From: Sthenelais limicola
Lineage: Eukaryota > Annelida > Polychaeta > Phyllodocida > Sigalionidae
Direction: 5' to 3'
Assembly (NCBI GenBank): GCA_942159475.1
Contig: OW804098.1
Location: forward strand, 2,022,383-2,086,382
Length of the DNA stretch: 64,000 bases
Positions 43,448 through 56,099 of the stretch are shown here, piece after piece. The stretch's first letter is position 1; every line of letters starts with the position of its first letter. Made by a program: the position numbers and the translations under genes. Below the pieces are notes generated by a model that ran no database searches, was not told where the DNA came from, and saw nothing but the letters and a program-made list of their open reading frames with translations.

Positions 43448-43978
43448 TTAAAGATATATGCGGGTGTCAACACCCATGCCACCTAGCGGCTCCTATTTTT
43501 CTTTGAAATATTTCATTATAATAATAAGTTGAGATGTATTTGTGCACCATTTTCAATATCTACAGGGTTTATTTTTATTACAGCAGTTTTGGGTCATGTT
43601 TTTTAGGATTCATTTTCATTGATTATGCTGCTTGATTACTAAATTTGGGTGATGTGGTCAATTTCAAATGACCACAACTTTTTTTTAACCACGTCAACAT
43701 ACTGTTTTTCTTTGGTAAATCTGTAGCATTATATACCAAATATATGTGTAGAAAGTATTAATGAAAAGTCACCGATCATTATTGTTTTATATAATGAAAT
43801 GTGATGAAAAACACATTTTCCCATAGACTTCAATGCTAAAGCACTGTTATCTTTAAGTGGCTGTAGAAAAAAAAGGAAGTCGTTGCTTTCTTATGTAGTC
43901 AGGAATGATCCCTGAACGTTTCATAAAAAAGTCACCGACCAATTTTTGTTTCCATTGAACACCCGCGTATACCTTTAA
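43448..43978. mobile_element. Family-H MITE (531 bp)
   Basis: Ends TTAAAGATATATGCGGGTGT CAA and TTGAACACCCGCGTATACCT TTAA, a 23-24-bp inverted repeat bounded by TTAA. Confidence 0.8.
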
Positions 43979-44202
43979 TTTGGAATTAGCCTTAAATTTT
44001 TAGTTTGGTATTTGAATAATTCCTTGAAGTTTTCCTACTCAATTTTATTGATAATAATTGAAAACTTGGGTTTTTGTTTTAAAAAAACCCGTTTTAGTCA
44101 CAAAAATGGGACTTTTCAGGATTGTTTGATCCAGGAATGTGCTCATTGTAGTGGTGTTTAGTGCTCTCCGTCATATAAATACATGCTCCAACAATCAGGA
44201 CT

Positions 44203-44616
44203 ATATACGATGTGTTTCAGGAAAATAAGTCACAAGTCGCAAAATTGGTATTTTTTAAAGTGTATTATTCAAAAATTGTCTTTGTGTGAATGTTTTCATT
44301 TTTGGGATGCTTAACGCTTTTCGTAGCATGAACCAAATTTCATGAGGGTGTATTAAATATATCCATGCATTTCTATGCTAATGTTATACAGCACATTTAC
44401 TTACTTTACTGGATATTGCCCCCAGGAAATAGTGCAAATTATCTTTCCACAAATAAAAACATCAAACTTAGAATATAGAGATACTTATCAGATTATTAGA
44501 CTGTTTACATTGGATCATTGGAATCGTCTTAATCTTATCCTTTCAAATATAATGATATTTCAAAATCCAAATTCTTTGGCAACTTGTGACTCATTTTCTT
44601 GAAACAATTCACATAT
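44203..44616. mobile_element. Family-A MITE, complete (414 bp)
   Basis: Ends GATGTGTTTCAGGAAAATAA ...CACAAGTCGCAAAATTGG and GGCAACTTGTGACTCATTTT CTTGAAAC. Same orientation as the GBP-A intron copy. Confidence 0.87.
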
Positions 44617-44999
44617 TTAAAATGTCTACAATCATCCGACTCTAAAATGTCTACAGTTATTCCTTAATTTCCCGTTGAACTAAAGAATATAAATCCACTT
44701 AAGGGCTTTAAGCAGCAACTGTAAATTTTAAGGCCAAACATTTTGTGACGATTTCTCAAGATTAATCATTAATTTATGGTTATATAGTGGGAGCTAAGGA
44801 CCTGAGAACAGTAGGCAAAGTCTAACTATCTAGGTAAAAGTTTGCTACAGGGAAACAGAAAAGGTGAACTTCGTCATTAATAATTCGTTTAAATGAAAAA
44901 GCCTTATCAATACTTTCGGAAGTTTCCATGTAAATTTAGAAGAACTGGGAATAAACACACCTAATATTTGCATGACCAGTTACACATAGATAATTATCT

Positions 45000-47737
45000 T
45001 ATCTTATATTGATATTAGCATAGCGACTGCAAAAATAGTTTTCCCAAAATCTATCTATAACTAATTTAGGTATATCACTACTACTGATATTTATTCTACA
45101 TTTCAATTTTTGTTGCAAAATATTACTTAAATTTGTCAGTTTGGGTTGTTTCTTAATTTGAATTATTTACTGAATAAAAAAATGACTCAGGTAACCAAAC
45201 TAAACATTGAAAAGCAATAGACTTTTGTTTACACATTTTTCTGGGCATTTCCTCAATTCTAAAAAACTATATTGCTCACGAACGAATGTTTTGGCATAAA
45301 AGTTATTTATTTATAATGTCTACTTTTACAAAGATATTTGCATTTCACTATGTAAGTAAGAGTGTAGAATGTACAGATATACCTTATTGTCAAGTCTAGG
45401 CAGGTTTTGTGTTCATCATTGATTCTATTAGTACATATCAATTGAGATTTTTAATGTTGTTGAAAGTCTGCGCATGAATTACGTGTAAGGATAACGCTTT
45501 TTTGGCAGCTATAAGAAGACTTAACGCCCACGTCCATGGGAAGACGTGTCACTTATGCAATCTACTGGTTATCATGATGGAATTATCCATCATGTCCAAT
45601 AGAAGCATTCAAATAAAACTTAAAAAAAAAAGAAGTACAAATACACTTAATCTACCTCGATAGAGGAGGACTTGTTGAACCCTGTGAAAATAAAAATATT
45701 GAAAGAAAAATGTGGCAATACGATATCATTTGGAATGATCAATATGATATAAAATGTTATCTAAAATGTGCAAGGTAGCCAGAGGCAACGCATGAAGACA
45801 CCTGGGTAGGGTATAATGCGTTTTTTCTTTTCTTTTTTCCCCTTATACTTGTAGCTTTAAATGTGTTAGGCCTTAAATGAAAAAAAAGTAATGAAGACGG
45901 TCGGGAATGTTCAACCAGGATGTATAAATACACAACTACGACGTACGGAGGCTCAACCAGGATGTATAAATGCACAACATATCTTTGAGTATGTTGCTAT
46001 ATCAGCTGCTATCATCATATTGATAATCACTGATCCATCAGCTGGCACTTGGGTCTATTAAATGCTCAAAATGCGGAAAACAAAGAAAAAATAGAGACAG
46101 ATAAGATATCAATGATGATCCGACTAGTATGTTCTACTCCTTAAATGAACGTGAAAATGAACGATGGTAAATTATATAATTTGTAGCCTCTTAAAAACAT
46201 GTGTAATATATCCTAATTTCCAGTTTATCACAGGTAAGAGATGATTTGGGAGATGTCAGTTTGGTTAGGATAATATAGTTCTCAGTTTACGATATAGACT
46301 GGTGCCCAACTAACAATTATATGTCTTAAAAGATTTCTAGAGGCATTTTCTGTTAAAGCTTGGTATACGGTGGTTTTATATCAAATTGAGACTGCAGAGT
46401 CCGAAAATGCCGGTTACCACCCTGAAATATTGCTCCTTCTTACCATCAGGGGGCGTTTTATGTCAAATCTCGAACATTTCTTCTTATAACTACCAGGAAA
46501 TTAATGAAAGCCTTATGCATGTATAAAATCATTTGTAGAGGAGTCATTATTTCGTTCACTGCATCAACATCACCACCTTGCATATAACCTCGATTTCACC
46601 CTTTTCTAGAGGTTGAATTATATCAATATGGATTCATTACCGGACAAATGACTCAAGAGGCAATTTGGGAATTCTATAATTTTATTTTTGATAAAATGTT
46701 GTTTGATTTGAGTAGTAAAATGTGTAAAATTGATAAATTATATAAATTTGATGATAAAATTATACAAGTTGAAATATTGATGAAATAATATGAAGGATGA
46801 GAAAAAGGTGTGGGCGGGTGGGTGCCTTGATAGATTGTCAAAGGCGAAGTGAGGGCGATGGCGGTGGTGTGAGTGATTATATAGGTGGTGGTAGAGGGCG
46901 CAGGTGAGGGGTGAAGGGTGGTATGGGTAATGAGTCATGCTGGCAATGATCCCGCCTTAGCACACAGCCAATGCGACGCAAACTATATTTGACTGATTGT
47001 ACAACTGGTATCACCCTTTACTGTGGTTAAATGATCGTTTCTCAGGGCATGACAAAACATCCACCTGGATAAGATAGCTCATATGTTAACCTGAATAATA
47101 AATTTTGAATGAAAGAAAACATGTATGGGATGTTAATCATGGTATGTAACTACACTAGAACGGAACATTGATATTGGCGTAATTGTCTCTATTCTAGAAA
47201 AGTTGCTAATTCTTACCATGCTTGAACCTTTAAATAGTTTCATGTGAAGCAAGAATATAAACATGAATTAATTATAGAAAATAATGAAAGTAAAAAATAG
47301 ACCAGTTTCTGGAATATAGTGACTTGTCAATAAAATCGGTATTAATTCGTTCTAAATATCAACTAACCGTTGTCGCAAATTAATATATGAACAACATATT
47401 TGTTGTGCAGGATTATAGCACTGCAACACTCTCCCTCTATCGTTTTTCGCTGTGCCCTTAAGTGCACATACCCTCGGCAGTGGAATGTTTATATTGAAAT
47501 ATTGTAAGAAATTCTGTACGGGTAGAGTCAACATGTGAGTACTTTTTATCATAAACCTATAATGAATGGACATCTCTATGCATATTATAACAAGAACGAC
47601 CCATCGTTTCTGTTACAAGTTTAAGATTGCTATTTCCAGCGTTATTTGTATTTTTTAGTAATAAAAAAAGGCCTAATGACTATCACTGTTTTATGAAGGC
47701 ATTATGATTGCATGAATGCCCAATATTGTCATTCGAC
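45000..47737. other. Intergenic, no gene supported
   Basis: AT-rich, with a GGTG/GTGG-rich patch at about 46800-46930 and a short direct repeat (GCTCAACCAGGATGTATAAAT, and a partial copy) near 45905-45975. Confidence 0.45.
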
Positions 47738-47874
47738 ATATGTGAGGGAGAAGGGGACGTGAACCAGTTCACTGCCGTCAGGAGGAGGCTTGAGACCGGG
47801 GCCGATGTGGCTGATGTGGCCGGGATCCCTCCAACCACGGACGATGAGATCGTCTCAAAGTTAATAAAGGGTTA
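47738..47874 (+). pseudogene. Orphan coding-like island
   Basis: A GC-rich patch in AT-rich DNA reads GEGDVNQFTAVRRRLETGAD then VADVAGIPPTTDDEIVSKLI KG and stop. No ATG and no clear acceptor are seen. Probably a terminal exon or a gene fragment. Family not recognised. Confidence 0.35.
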
Positions 47875-49074
47875 AGGATGACATTGTGGGGCCGTCCAGG
47901 CACTGACTAAAACAAGACAACTACATACTGCCCATTGTTTCAACAGAACTATATATAATCAAGCTATATCTGAGAAAGCTAAACACAAGAAACATCTTTA
48001 TTAGGAAGAAAAGTCTAAAGCGTATTTCGATCCCCTCCAGAATACTTCATAGTCACCTGACTGCAATAATGTAATACAATTGAAAATGATAAATTTCTTT
48101 AAAATGTTTAACAGCCAGTACTACTAAAATATTAGTATGATTTAACATTAAACATTTGTAGAATAACTTAAATGTGTATGGGCACATGGATACCTGAAAT
48201 TACGGGGTAGAACTGCATGGGTATGGAGTTTATGAATTTATTTTTTTTCATTTCATTTACAGGCCCATGTGTAAATATAATCATGAGTGCCAGCATTGTC
48301 ACTGAGTTCATACCATTTTTCTATTGAAGGTTTTACGACCAGGAGGGATCTGCAGTTTAATTATATCAAACAATATACACCATCTTCCAGTGGGTCAAAA
48401 TGTACCCTACACGGGAAATGAAGCAATCAGTAATTAATTATACCAATGCCAAATGGGCCATGTATGTCTGCACAGGTCCACCTGTATCACATAACGATCT
48501 AGGGCCCATCCGTTTTATCTTTTTTTACTGCATGCTGTTTTTATTCATTTTCTGAATTCACCCTTTTCTATGTTGTGTTGTTCTAACACCGTCTCTTCCA
48601 AAAACGAAACTCTCTTTTTGTCAAATATTCTGGATAATTATCTTAGATGAAAATAATGTCACTGAAACTACAAAACTCAAGCAGTCTCCAAGTTTGGGGT
48701 TTGAACTGTATTCAGCCTTTGTCAATCGCTAATAGTCTGTGTATATCTTTGCCAAAGCCTAATGTGATAGATGCAGCAATGCCAACAACCTCTTCATGTC
48801 CCTTACTACTTTTTAATATCCAAATATTTTTAAAATATGAAGAAAAGAATGATACACCGACAGTTCAAATAGGTTCCCTTCACCCTATGCATGTTTTTAC
48901 CTAGGCATTATGATGGATGCATAGGTGTAATGACACTTTGTTAATAAAATTATACAGTAGAACTATTAAATTTGGTAATGCCTTAAGAAAAGTGCTAAGA
49001 CAATTCGAAAGAAAATTCAGGGATGTGTAGGTCATGCGTGGGCCCTGGCTGGTGCTATAACTGTGTCTTATCTA

Positions 49075-49145
49075 TGATAGCCTAGCTGATACCAGTGGTT
49101 ACAGAGACTGTACACAGGTGGCAGCACGTCCTGGTGGGCTGTAAT
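49075..49145. repeat. Dispersed ACAGGTGGCAGCA repeat, copy 2
   Basis: GACTGTACACAGGTGGCAGC ACGTCCTGGTGGGCTGTAAT, matching copies near 3052 and 52520. Confidence 0.65.
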
Positions 49146-49744
49146 CAAGGGCGTTATTTCAACCGTGCAAGATAAGAGGTCCACGATTATGTCAGGTTTA
49201 AACAAGTATAGCAGTAGGCTGTATTTCTGTTTAAAAACAATGTACATGAGAATAAGGCTATCATCTTCTGTAAAACAGAAAATTGACTAAAGGAATGGGA
49301 TGTTATCTTATACATACCTCGGTTACATCATTCTGTAAGCATGCTGGAAGTCATCCTGAAGGCTTTACTGCCATATGGTTAAATACAAGATCTAAAGGTA
49401 TAAGAGTCACAATTGCAATCACTAATCCATACTATCGCACACGTCCTGTGAAAAAACTTTCCTCACAATAGTATGCAAATCTTTCCTAATTTCGAGTTTG
49501 TATCCCCTAATATGGCCAAATAAAAAATAGGTGTTTTTCCGATTGATTTGGCTGAAAACTAGGTGGGGGGTGGGGGTAAGTTTTTTTTTTGTTAATTTTT
49601 TTGTTTGGAAACCTTCTCCCAGGAACTGAAAAAAATGTCTTTTTCATAACAATAGTTTTTTTGAACATGGGAAATGTATGGAAAGCGGGATGCAACCACC
49701 GACACATCGCTAGAAATGTTGGCTACCCTCCATAGATTTACTAT

Positions 49745-50025
49745 AGAGATATTTTAAAATTTCGGTAAGTACATCGGCAAGCTTTCCGATGCATCGGCCA
49801 ACTTTTATATTTATCGGCCGATTTTTCGGGAGCAAAATGAATTCTAAAAAACATCGGTAAATTTTCGTAAATATCGGCTGTCATTACCGACATTGTTTCT
49901 CCAGTTTAAATTGCTCTTCCCCTTAGCGCATAATGAACTTTGTTGGCCGATAAGTCGCCGATAAGTCGGCCGATATGTCGGTGACTTAAACTACAATTTG
50001 CCGACATGGTCGGCTGTCAATCTCC
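49745..50025. repeat. Cluster of TCGGCCGAT-type short repeats
   Basis: CATCGGCAAG, ATCGGCCGAT, CCGATAAGTCGCCGATAAGT and GGCCGATATGTCGGTGAC recur in both orientations. Probably a degraded foldback element like that at 53461; its limits are unclear. Confidence 0.6.
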
Positions 50026-50349
50026 TTATGATGATAAATGTTATTCTGGATACATTATACATATATATATGCATCATATCATATATGTATAGTGAGCAAT
50101 TCTCACGAAATGGGCACAATCCCTTTTTCCATCTTTACTACCCTGTAACTTAACAGATTTATCAATCAGTAAGAATTAATCCCCCCAGATGCATTTGCCC
50201 TCCATGACGATTCTTGCCATATATACTTTTATGAATCTAACATGAGTATGCATGAGGGATGTTCGGAGGAAGGCAGCCCAGATAGCGGAGAAACAACGGA
50301 AGGCAGTGGAACACACCCATGAATTAATTGAAATAATTTCTTTCATAGA

Positions 50350-50571
50350 AACCCCGTATTTATCCCAGAAGTCCTACAAGATGTTGCTTCTGATTTTTCA
50401 AAAGATGTTACTACAAAGTCAAAGACGCAACCCAAATCCTACTCCCCAAAGAAACAGCATCTCCGTTATGTCATCGAAAAAGAACGCAAGGCAAAGGAGT
50501 ATTCCGCTCAATGTCATGCAAACCTCCAACGGAAGATGGCAAAGATAAAAGCAGCAAATCACAGCTACTAA
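50350..50571 (+). pseudogene. Lys-rich open segment upstream of the repeat gene
   Basis: An ATG-less open frame reading NPVFIPEVLQDVASDFSKDV and later KKQHLRYVIEKERKAKEYSA QCHANLQRKMAKIKAANHSY, then stop. It is preceded by TTTCTTTCATAG, a possible acceptor. The coding-like composition suggests an exon or a decayed transposon ORF. It is in a different frame from the gene that follows at 50594. Confidence 0.35.
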
Positions 50572-50593
50572 TCACCACAGCAAAGTTCCTCAG

Positions 50594-51117
50594 ATGGGGC
50601 CCACTGCCCTGCCTTCCCTCATTCAAGATATTGATCGTTTGAGTGAGGATGACAGGTAAAACTTTTTTAAATCTCATTTAATCTCATTGCCACCACTAGA
50701 ATTTTCTTTTAATACAAATTCTTTTTCGTAGGTATTTCACATTCTGTGATACGAGAATAGAAAGACATTCATAGTTTGATAATCTAAATTTAAAAATTGA
50801 TTCCTTCTATATCTTTCAGTCATCAGGCACTTCCTCCCACCAAACACCCACGTTGTGTGACAACTCAGGCTAGAGGACTCAAGGTGACATCTATGTCTCC
50901 AATGCATTCCAAGAGTGTACTCCTGTCAGCAGATGCTACAGTGACATCTCTGCCTCCAACGCACTCTGAGAGTGTTCTCCAGTCAGCAGACGCTACAGTG
51001 ATATCTGTGCCTCCAACGCACTCTGAGAGTGTCTCCCCTTCAGCAGACGCTACACTGATCCCTGTGCCTCCAACACAATCAAAATACCCCCATATAAATT
51101 TTTTTTTCAAACTTTGA
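50594..51117 (+). CDS. Candidate two-exon gene with 57-bp coding repeats (119 aa)
   Basis: ATG at 50594, exon to 50655 (MGPTALPSLIQDIDRLSEDD), donor AG|GTAAAA; acceptor TATATCTTTCAG, exon 50820-51117, joined in frame as SHQALPPTKHPRCVTTQARG. The two pieces total 360 nt. The second exon holds three 19-residue repeats (VTSLPPTHSESVLQSADAT type, 50884-51054) and part of a fourth. Splice phase and codon-level conservation among repeats favour real coding. It could instead be part of a longer gene or a transposon remnant. Function unknown. Confidence 0.4.
50884..51054 (+). repeat. 57-bp tandem repeat x3 within the candidate exon
   Basis: GTGACATCTCTGCCTCCAAC GCACTCTGAGAGTGT... repeats every 57 bp, a multiple of three, and stays open in the frame of the candidate gene. 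Confidence 0.85.
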
Positions 51118-52239
51118 TGCAGATTTGGTGTGATTTAAATGTGATATAGGAATGGCTTTAAGGTTGATTCTAAGTGCTAGACATGTTTCCTATGGATATG
51201 TAAAGATTTTTTAGTCTACAACTATTCTGTGATATATCTTTGATGGTTTACAAAAATGCTAGCAAAACCTATGAAACATGTGACGTGCATAATTTTGTAT
51301 AGTGTTCCACAGTATCCGTTAAAAGTCATGTTTATATGTTTTTCTAGTGACGATTCATTCTTTTTTGTACTAACAATTGCCTACAGATTGGTTTTAAATA
51401 CTTTTAATGTATATCTGGAACTATAGTAATTCTTAGTGAATTGTAAAAGTGGACCAAAGATAATATTTTTGAAAAGATTTTTATTTCTCTGGATTTACAA
51501 GTCAGTTCAGGACAATTATACTGGACTTTACATGAATACAACGAAATAGGGCATCCAATTAAGTAATGATTTGCATTTCTTTGTACTATTTTGGGACTTT
51601 TAAGTGATTACAGAACACAAAAAGAAGACTGACATAAAAGGTGACGTGCATAATGGGATGCGTGATGTGCATAATCCGGATCAAGGATTTTTAAATGATC
51701 AGCATGCAAAAATGGGGCCATCTTATATTAAAAGGAGTAGAATTTCCATTCCAATAAGATATGAAATAATGAATTTATGTGGGGATAGAAAGGTTTTGAG
51801 GACTTATGGATTTAGGAAAGAGAAATAAAAAATGGGTTTCAGTACTACATGAAAATGTCTACATTTTGAAAAATGAGTACAATATGTTGATACATCTATC
51901 TCACTGTACATTCATACAATAGAAACCAAAATTCACATGCAAGTAACTATAATATGTGATCGTATAAATCAAATGTTTAGGGTTCATAGCTTGTTAAATA
52001 AAGGTCAGGGGAAGGAATTTGGTTTGAAGGTGTCAGAAATATTATGCACATGACGCTAAAAAACATGACTTTAGTTGAAGGTGCACAAAAACTGAACCAG
52101 TGAAAGTATTTTGGTGCAATTGGTATCCACACAAAGTTGAACATGTCAGGAACATATTTAAATGATAATTGAAACTGTTGCAGTAAATTGGAAATATAAC
52201 CCATCATCAGGAAATCTTGTATTATGCACATAACAATTG

Positions 52240-52450
52240 TCCAGTTCTGGGCGAAATGACCCATATATGATGATATCTCATTATCTATTTCTTGCAACTC
52301 ATGACTCATTTTACTGTAACACATCACATGTATGGATCATGGGCGTTGTATAATAACGGTGAAGATTCCCCTCATAACTTAACAAATTACGGTAAAATCC
52401 GTCAAATGTGATATGTTATCGGACATGAGTCACAAGTCGTTAATGAACAT
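52240..52450. mobile_element. Family-A MITE terminal fragments
   Basis: TTGCAACTCATGACTCATTT TACTGTAACACATCACATG (to about 52330) and, after a gap, GATATGTTATCGGACATGAG TCACAAGTCG are two family-A ends facing outwards from unrelated sequence. Confidence 0.55.
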
Positions 52451-52499
52451 GAGTTGCCGCATGTTCTCAGATAGAGGCTTATTGGTAGGTCCCTGGTAG

Positions 52500-52565
52500 A
52501 CAAGTTGATTGGTGAGAGAGATTGTACACAGGTGGCAGCACTTCCTAGTGGCCTTTAATGGAGTA
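52500..52565. repeat. Dispersed ACAGGTGGCAGCA repeat, copy 3
   Basis: GATTGTACACAGGTGGCAGC ACTTCCTAGTGGCCTTTAAT. Confidence 0.65.
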
Positions 52566-53460
52566 TTGGTCATATATAAAGGCCCTATACAAGCTGAGAC
52601 TCTTCTACGTGAGTTGGCTTTGAATCCATGCCTTCAATTATACTTAATCATTCTATTGAACGTCAATCTGTACACATTGATTCTAAAGTTCTATATTGCA
52701 TGGGCCTCCCTACATAGCTCATAAATCAAGCAGTGCACGAATATAGTAATTCCATGGGTGCGTTAATGTATTTCTTTAAGAATGTATTTCTTCTAATAAA
52801 TTAAGTAAGTAAGTAAATTGACCAATGATGTCATAATGATAGTTTACTTTATATGTGGTACATGTCTTTTTGATTATACTAATAACATGTCACTTTAAAT
52901 TATTCAGGTGTTGATGTATTCAAATTGCTTTAGTACATCGAGAGAATAAAACAAGGTTCTAGCAATTGAATAATTGTTGGACAAGATTGCGTAGTCCAAT
53001 ACATTTTCAATTACTATTACTGATTTCCATTCCCTACTCATTATATGCCCCTATCATGGGCAAATATTCATATATTAACCTTTGCTTTTGGTTTTGAATC
53101 GTCATAAAGTATCTAAAAGCTCAAAGAAAACCCATTCGAATTTTTATTGTACATGTACAAGAAAGATATTTTTCATTGCACCCCGCTTATTAATTTTTCC
53201 AATTATCCCACCTCTCAGATGGAATGTGCATAATCAATTAACACAAAGAATACTGTTGCAAAGTGTTGAAGGTATCGCTCTCTCGCCTAAACACCACAGC
53301 GATGAGATACGCTCAAATCCGCACAGATTTCAGTTTTCTAATGTGTGGACCCCGTCCCCGCGTCTGTAACAATGTTGATCATCTCATCGCTCCTCGCCTA
53401 TTGTATAGGCCATGTTTACAAATATTTCACTCCACTCAATGGTATTATGATTAAAACCCG

Positions 53461-55652
53461 TTATCCACTTGTACGACAAAATGACCACCGACAAAATGGC
53501 CACAGGTGACCGACAATCGGTCACCTGCCATTGTCGGTGGCTGCTGCTGTTTACTTGTACGACAAAAAGTGGCTTTTTAGTGACCGACAATCGGTCACCT
53601 AGGGGTGACCGATAGTCGTTATGTGACATTATATAGTAGTTATGTGACATTATATATGTTATATAATATTGTGTGGACACATGGATAAAATTTCCATAAT
53701 AGTTTTCCCTCTAAATACTTGAATAGAACTTATATTTACCTTCATAAACAACTAATACAAGTATTCAAGTCATCTTAACAGGAAAACCAGGGGACGAATG
53801 TTCTATATTTTAGTTTAATTATAGATATATTTGATTATAATCTATATATGGGCAGAGGGCCAATCATTGCCGCTGCCATTACAATTACCATTATTATTTC
53901 GTTATTTGGCTGTAACTTTTCTTCTAATTGGAATATTTTCAAAAAATAAAAAGCGTTATCACCCTTATTTCAAGACCTATGAAGTACACAATAATCAAAA
54001 ACATCATGTGCATTATTTTTTTATTCATTTCTAATTTATGTAAAATTATGTAGGCCTACACTTCTTATGTGCCCTTATCAGCTATAGTTCCCGTCACAGA
54101 CTCCACGAAGCTGCCCTGACTACAATATTCATTAGTAACTTTCCGAATTTCGTCTATATTATCAGCAATATGTGTAGTTTATATACGAAAAATAATAAAT
54201 CAATTGAAGCAATTTAAAAAAATTAAGAATTTTCAGCCAAATGTCGACCAATTGGTGGAATTGCTCATGTGAGTAATTCTCCCAATAGGGCATCATTTGG
54301 TTTTCCAGCCTAGTGTGTCTACAACCTGTATTTGGGATCATCAGACATGATTATAACAATTTCATTTGAATTCCTTGGCCAAAATAAGGCTGTGGGAACA
54401 CTACTTTCAAAGTTCTTGTGTCATAAGTTTCGCTGCTATTGCAATTATATGTGCTTTTCAGGCTAGAAAATAATCATCATGGTATTTGAATATAATACAC
54501 AGGCGCATTTAGAAAATATATTACTACTGCTATATATTAATATATTAATATCAAATAGCACTTAGTTTTTGGTTGAGGGAAGATGTATAAGTATACATAT
54601 TTTGATAAAAAGACAAGTTAATAGTCCATGACATGCCTAACACCTTTTATTGTCTCACATAAAATTCCTTGAACTGGTGCGCGTTTTGATGTTGCTTCTC
54701 AGACCTACCAGACCCCCGCCCCATATTACCTTTTCAGAAACTCATCGTTTTTAGCGTTTTCGGACGTAATGCAGCCGTCACAGCCAACTAGAGGTATATC
54801 ACTGCATTCAGGCTATACAGGCTTGATTGGTTGATGAACGGCGATAGAAATATATTAAGAAGAAAATACTTGGAAAAATCGCTGTTAGTCCTAGAGTTAT
54901 TTGTGAGACTTTACTTATATTATTGTTGCTATTGTTCTTCGATCAATCTCCATATTATTTAGCAATGATATTGACCTTTGCCACGATGATTAGTTATATC
55001 ATTATACACAAAGAACATATAATTATGAAATATATTAAAAACTATATTCGGTATACTAACTAAAGAAATATTAAGTTAAATAAGTATGCTACAATAATGT
55101 AATACAATAGTGTAATATACCGTACGATTGGAAGACTTTTGAAGTCGTAATAATCACAAAAAAATACCAATAAATAATTTTAAATCACTAGAAAAGATAA
55201 AAATTAATGTTCAAATTAATGTCACACTATTCACCTAAATCAGGGACCCAGCAAAACCACACACAAATCGAAGTATTCAGTAAAAATTACTCTAATTATA
55301 CATAAATCTATAGAAATGAACAGAATAAAATTAATTTAAAGGTACAAATCTACTCTAGACTAGTCACATATGTCAACCGAAGGTATACAAGGTCGTAACA
55401 ACTCCCAGTATGGCCATAAATACATGTTAGAAAAAAATTGGTAGGTGACCGACAATCGGTCACCCTCCCGACAATAATGTAAATTTACATTATTGTCGGG
55501 AGGGGGTCACGACAACCCACCAACGAAATGAAGAGGGTGACCGATTGTCGGTCACCTGTTGACCGATTGTCGGTCGCCCGGTATCCACTTGACCGATTGT
55601 CGGTGACCCCTAGTGACCGATTGTCGGTGACCGTTGTCGTACAAGTGGATAA
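53461..55652. mobile_element. 2.2-kb foldback element with arrays of a GACCGACAATCGGTCAC palindrome
   Basis: Perfect 17-bp inverted ends TTATCCACTTGTACGAC and GTCGTACAAGTGGATAA. Both terminal regions (to about 53620, and from about 55440) carry many copies of GTGACCGACAATCGGTCACC or part of it. The interior is plain AT-rich DNA with no supported ORF. It resembles foldback transposons, whose long TIRs are made of short repeats. Confidence 0.8.
55464..55503. repeat. Perfect 40-bp palindrome
   Basis: CCTCCCGACAATAATGTAAA followed directly by its exact reverse complement, inside the right arm of the foldback element. It can form a 20-bp loopless cruciform. Confidence 0.92.
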
Positions 55653-55972
55653 GGAGCTTAATATCGATTATGTTTGATTTACATTACATGTCTTAGTTTG
55701 TAGAAGGCATGCAAGATCGCAGGAAGGAGAAAATAAAGAATTTGCAAAAACAAAAACAAAATTAACGTTGAGTTTAATGATTTTTTTAGTCAGGAACATT
55801 TGGTTGAGGAGAACGATATTCTCAGTAAAGCCTGAGTATTACAATTGAGAAAAGTTATAGATCTTACAGAGACAAAAATTAAATAGACATTACCAATGTC
55901 CGTATAGACGTGACCAGACAATAAGGTGATGCAGCTGACATAGAACATCAAATATGATATTTGGGTCAGATT

Positions 55973-56090
55973 TTCAGACAATGTACAATGGCAGCTGTAC
56001 ACATTTAGTAGATTCTGCTAAATTAGGCTGCAATTTGGTCAATATTAGGTAAATTCGAGTATATTCGGCATTGCATTGATTCTAGCAATC
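55973..56090. mobile_element. Family-C MITE fragment
   Basis: Starts TGGGTCAGATTTTCAGACAA and shares the AAATTCTGCTAAATTAGGCT-type interior. The other end is not clear. Confidence 0.6.
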
Positions 56091-56099
56091 TGCAAATTT

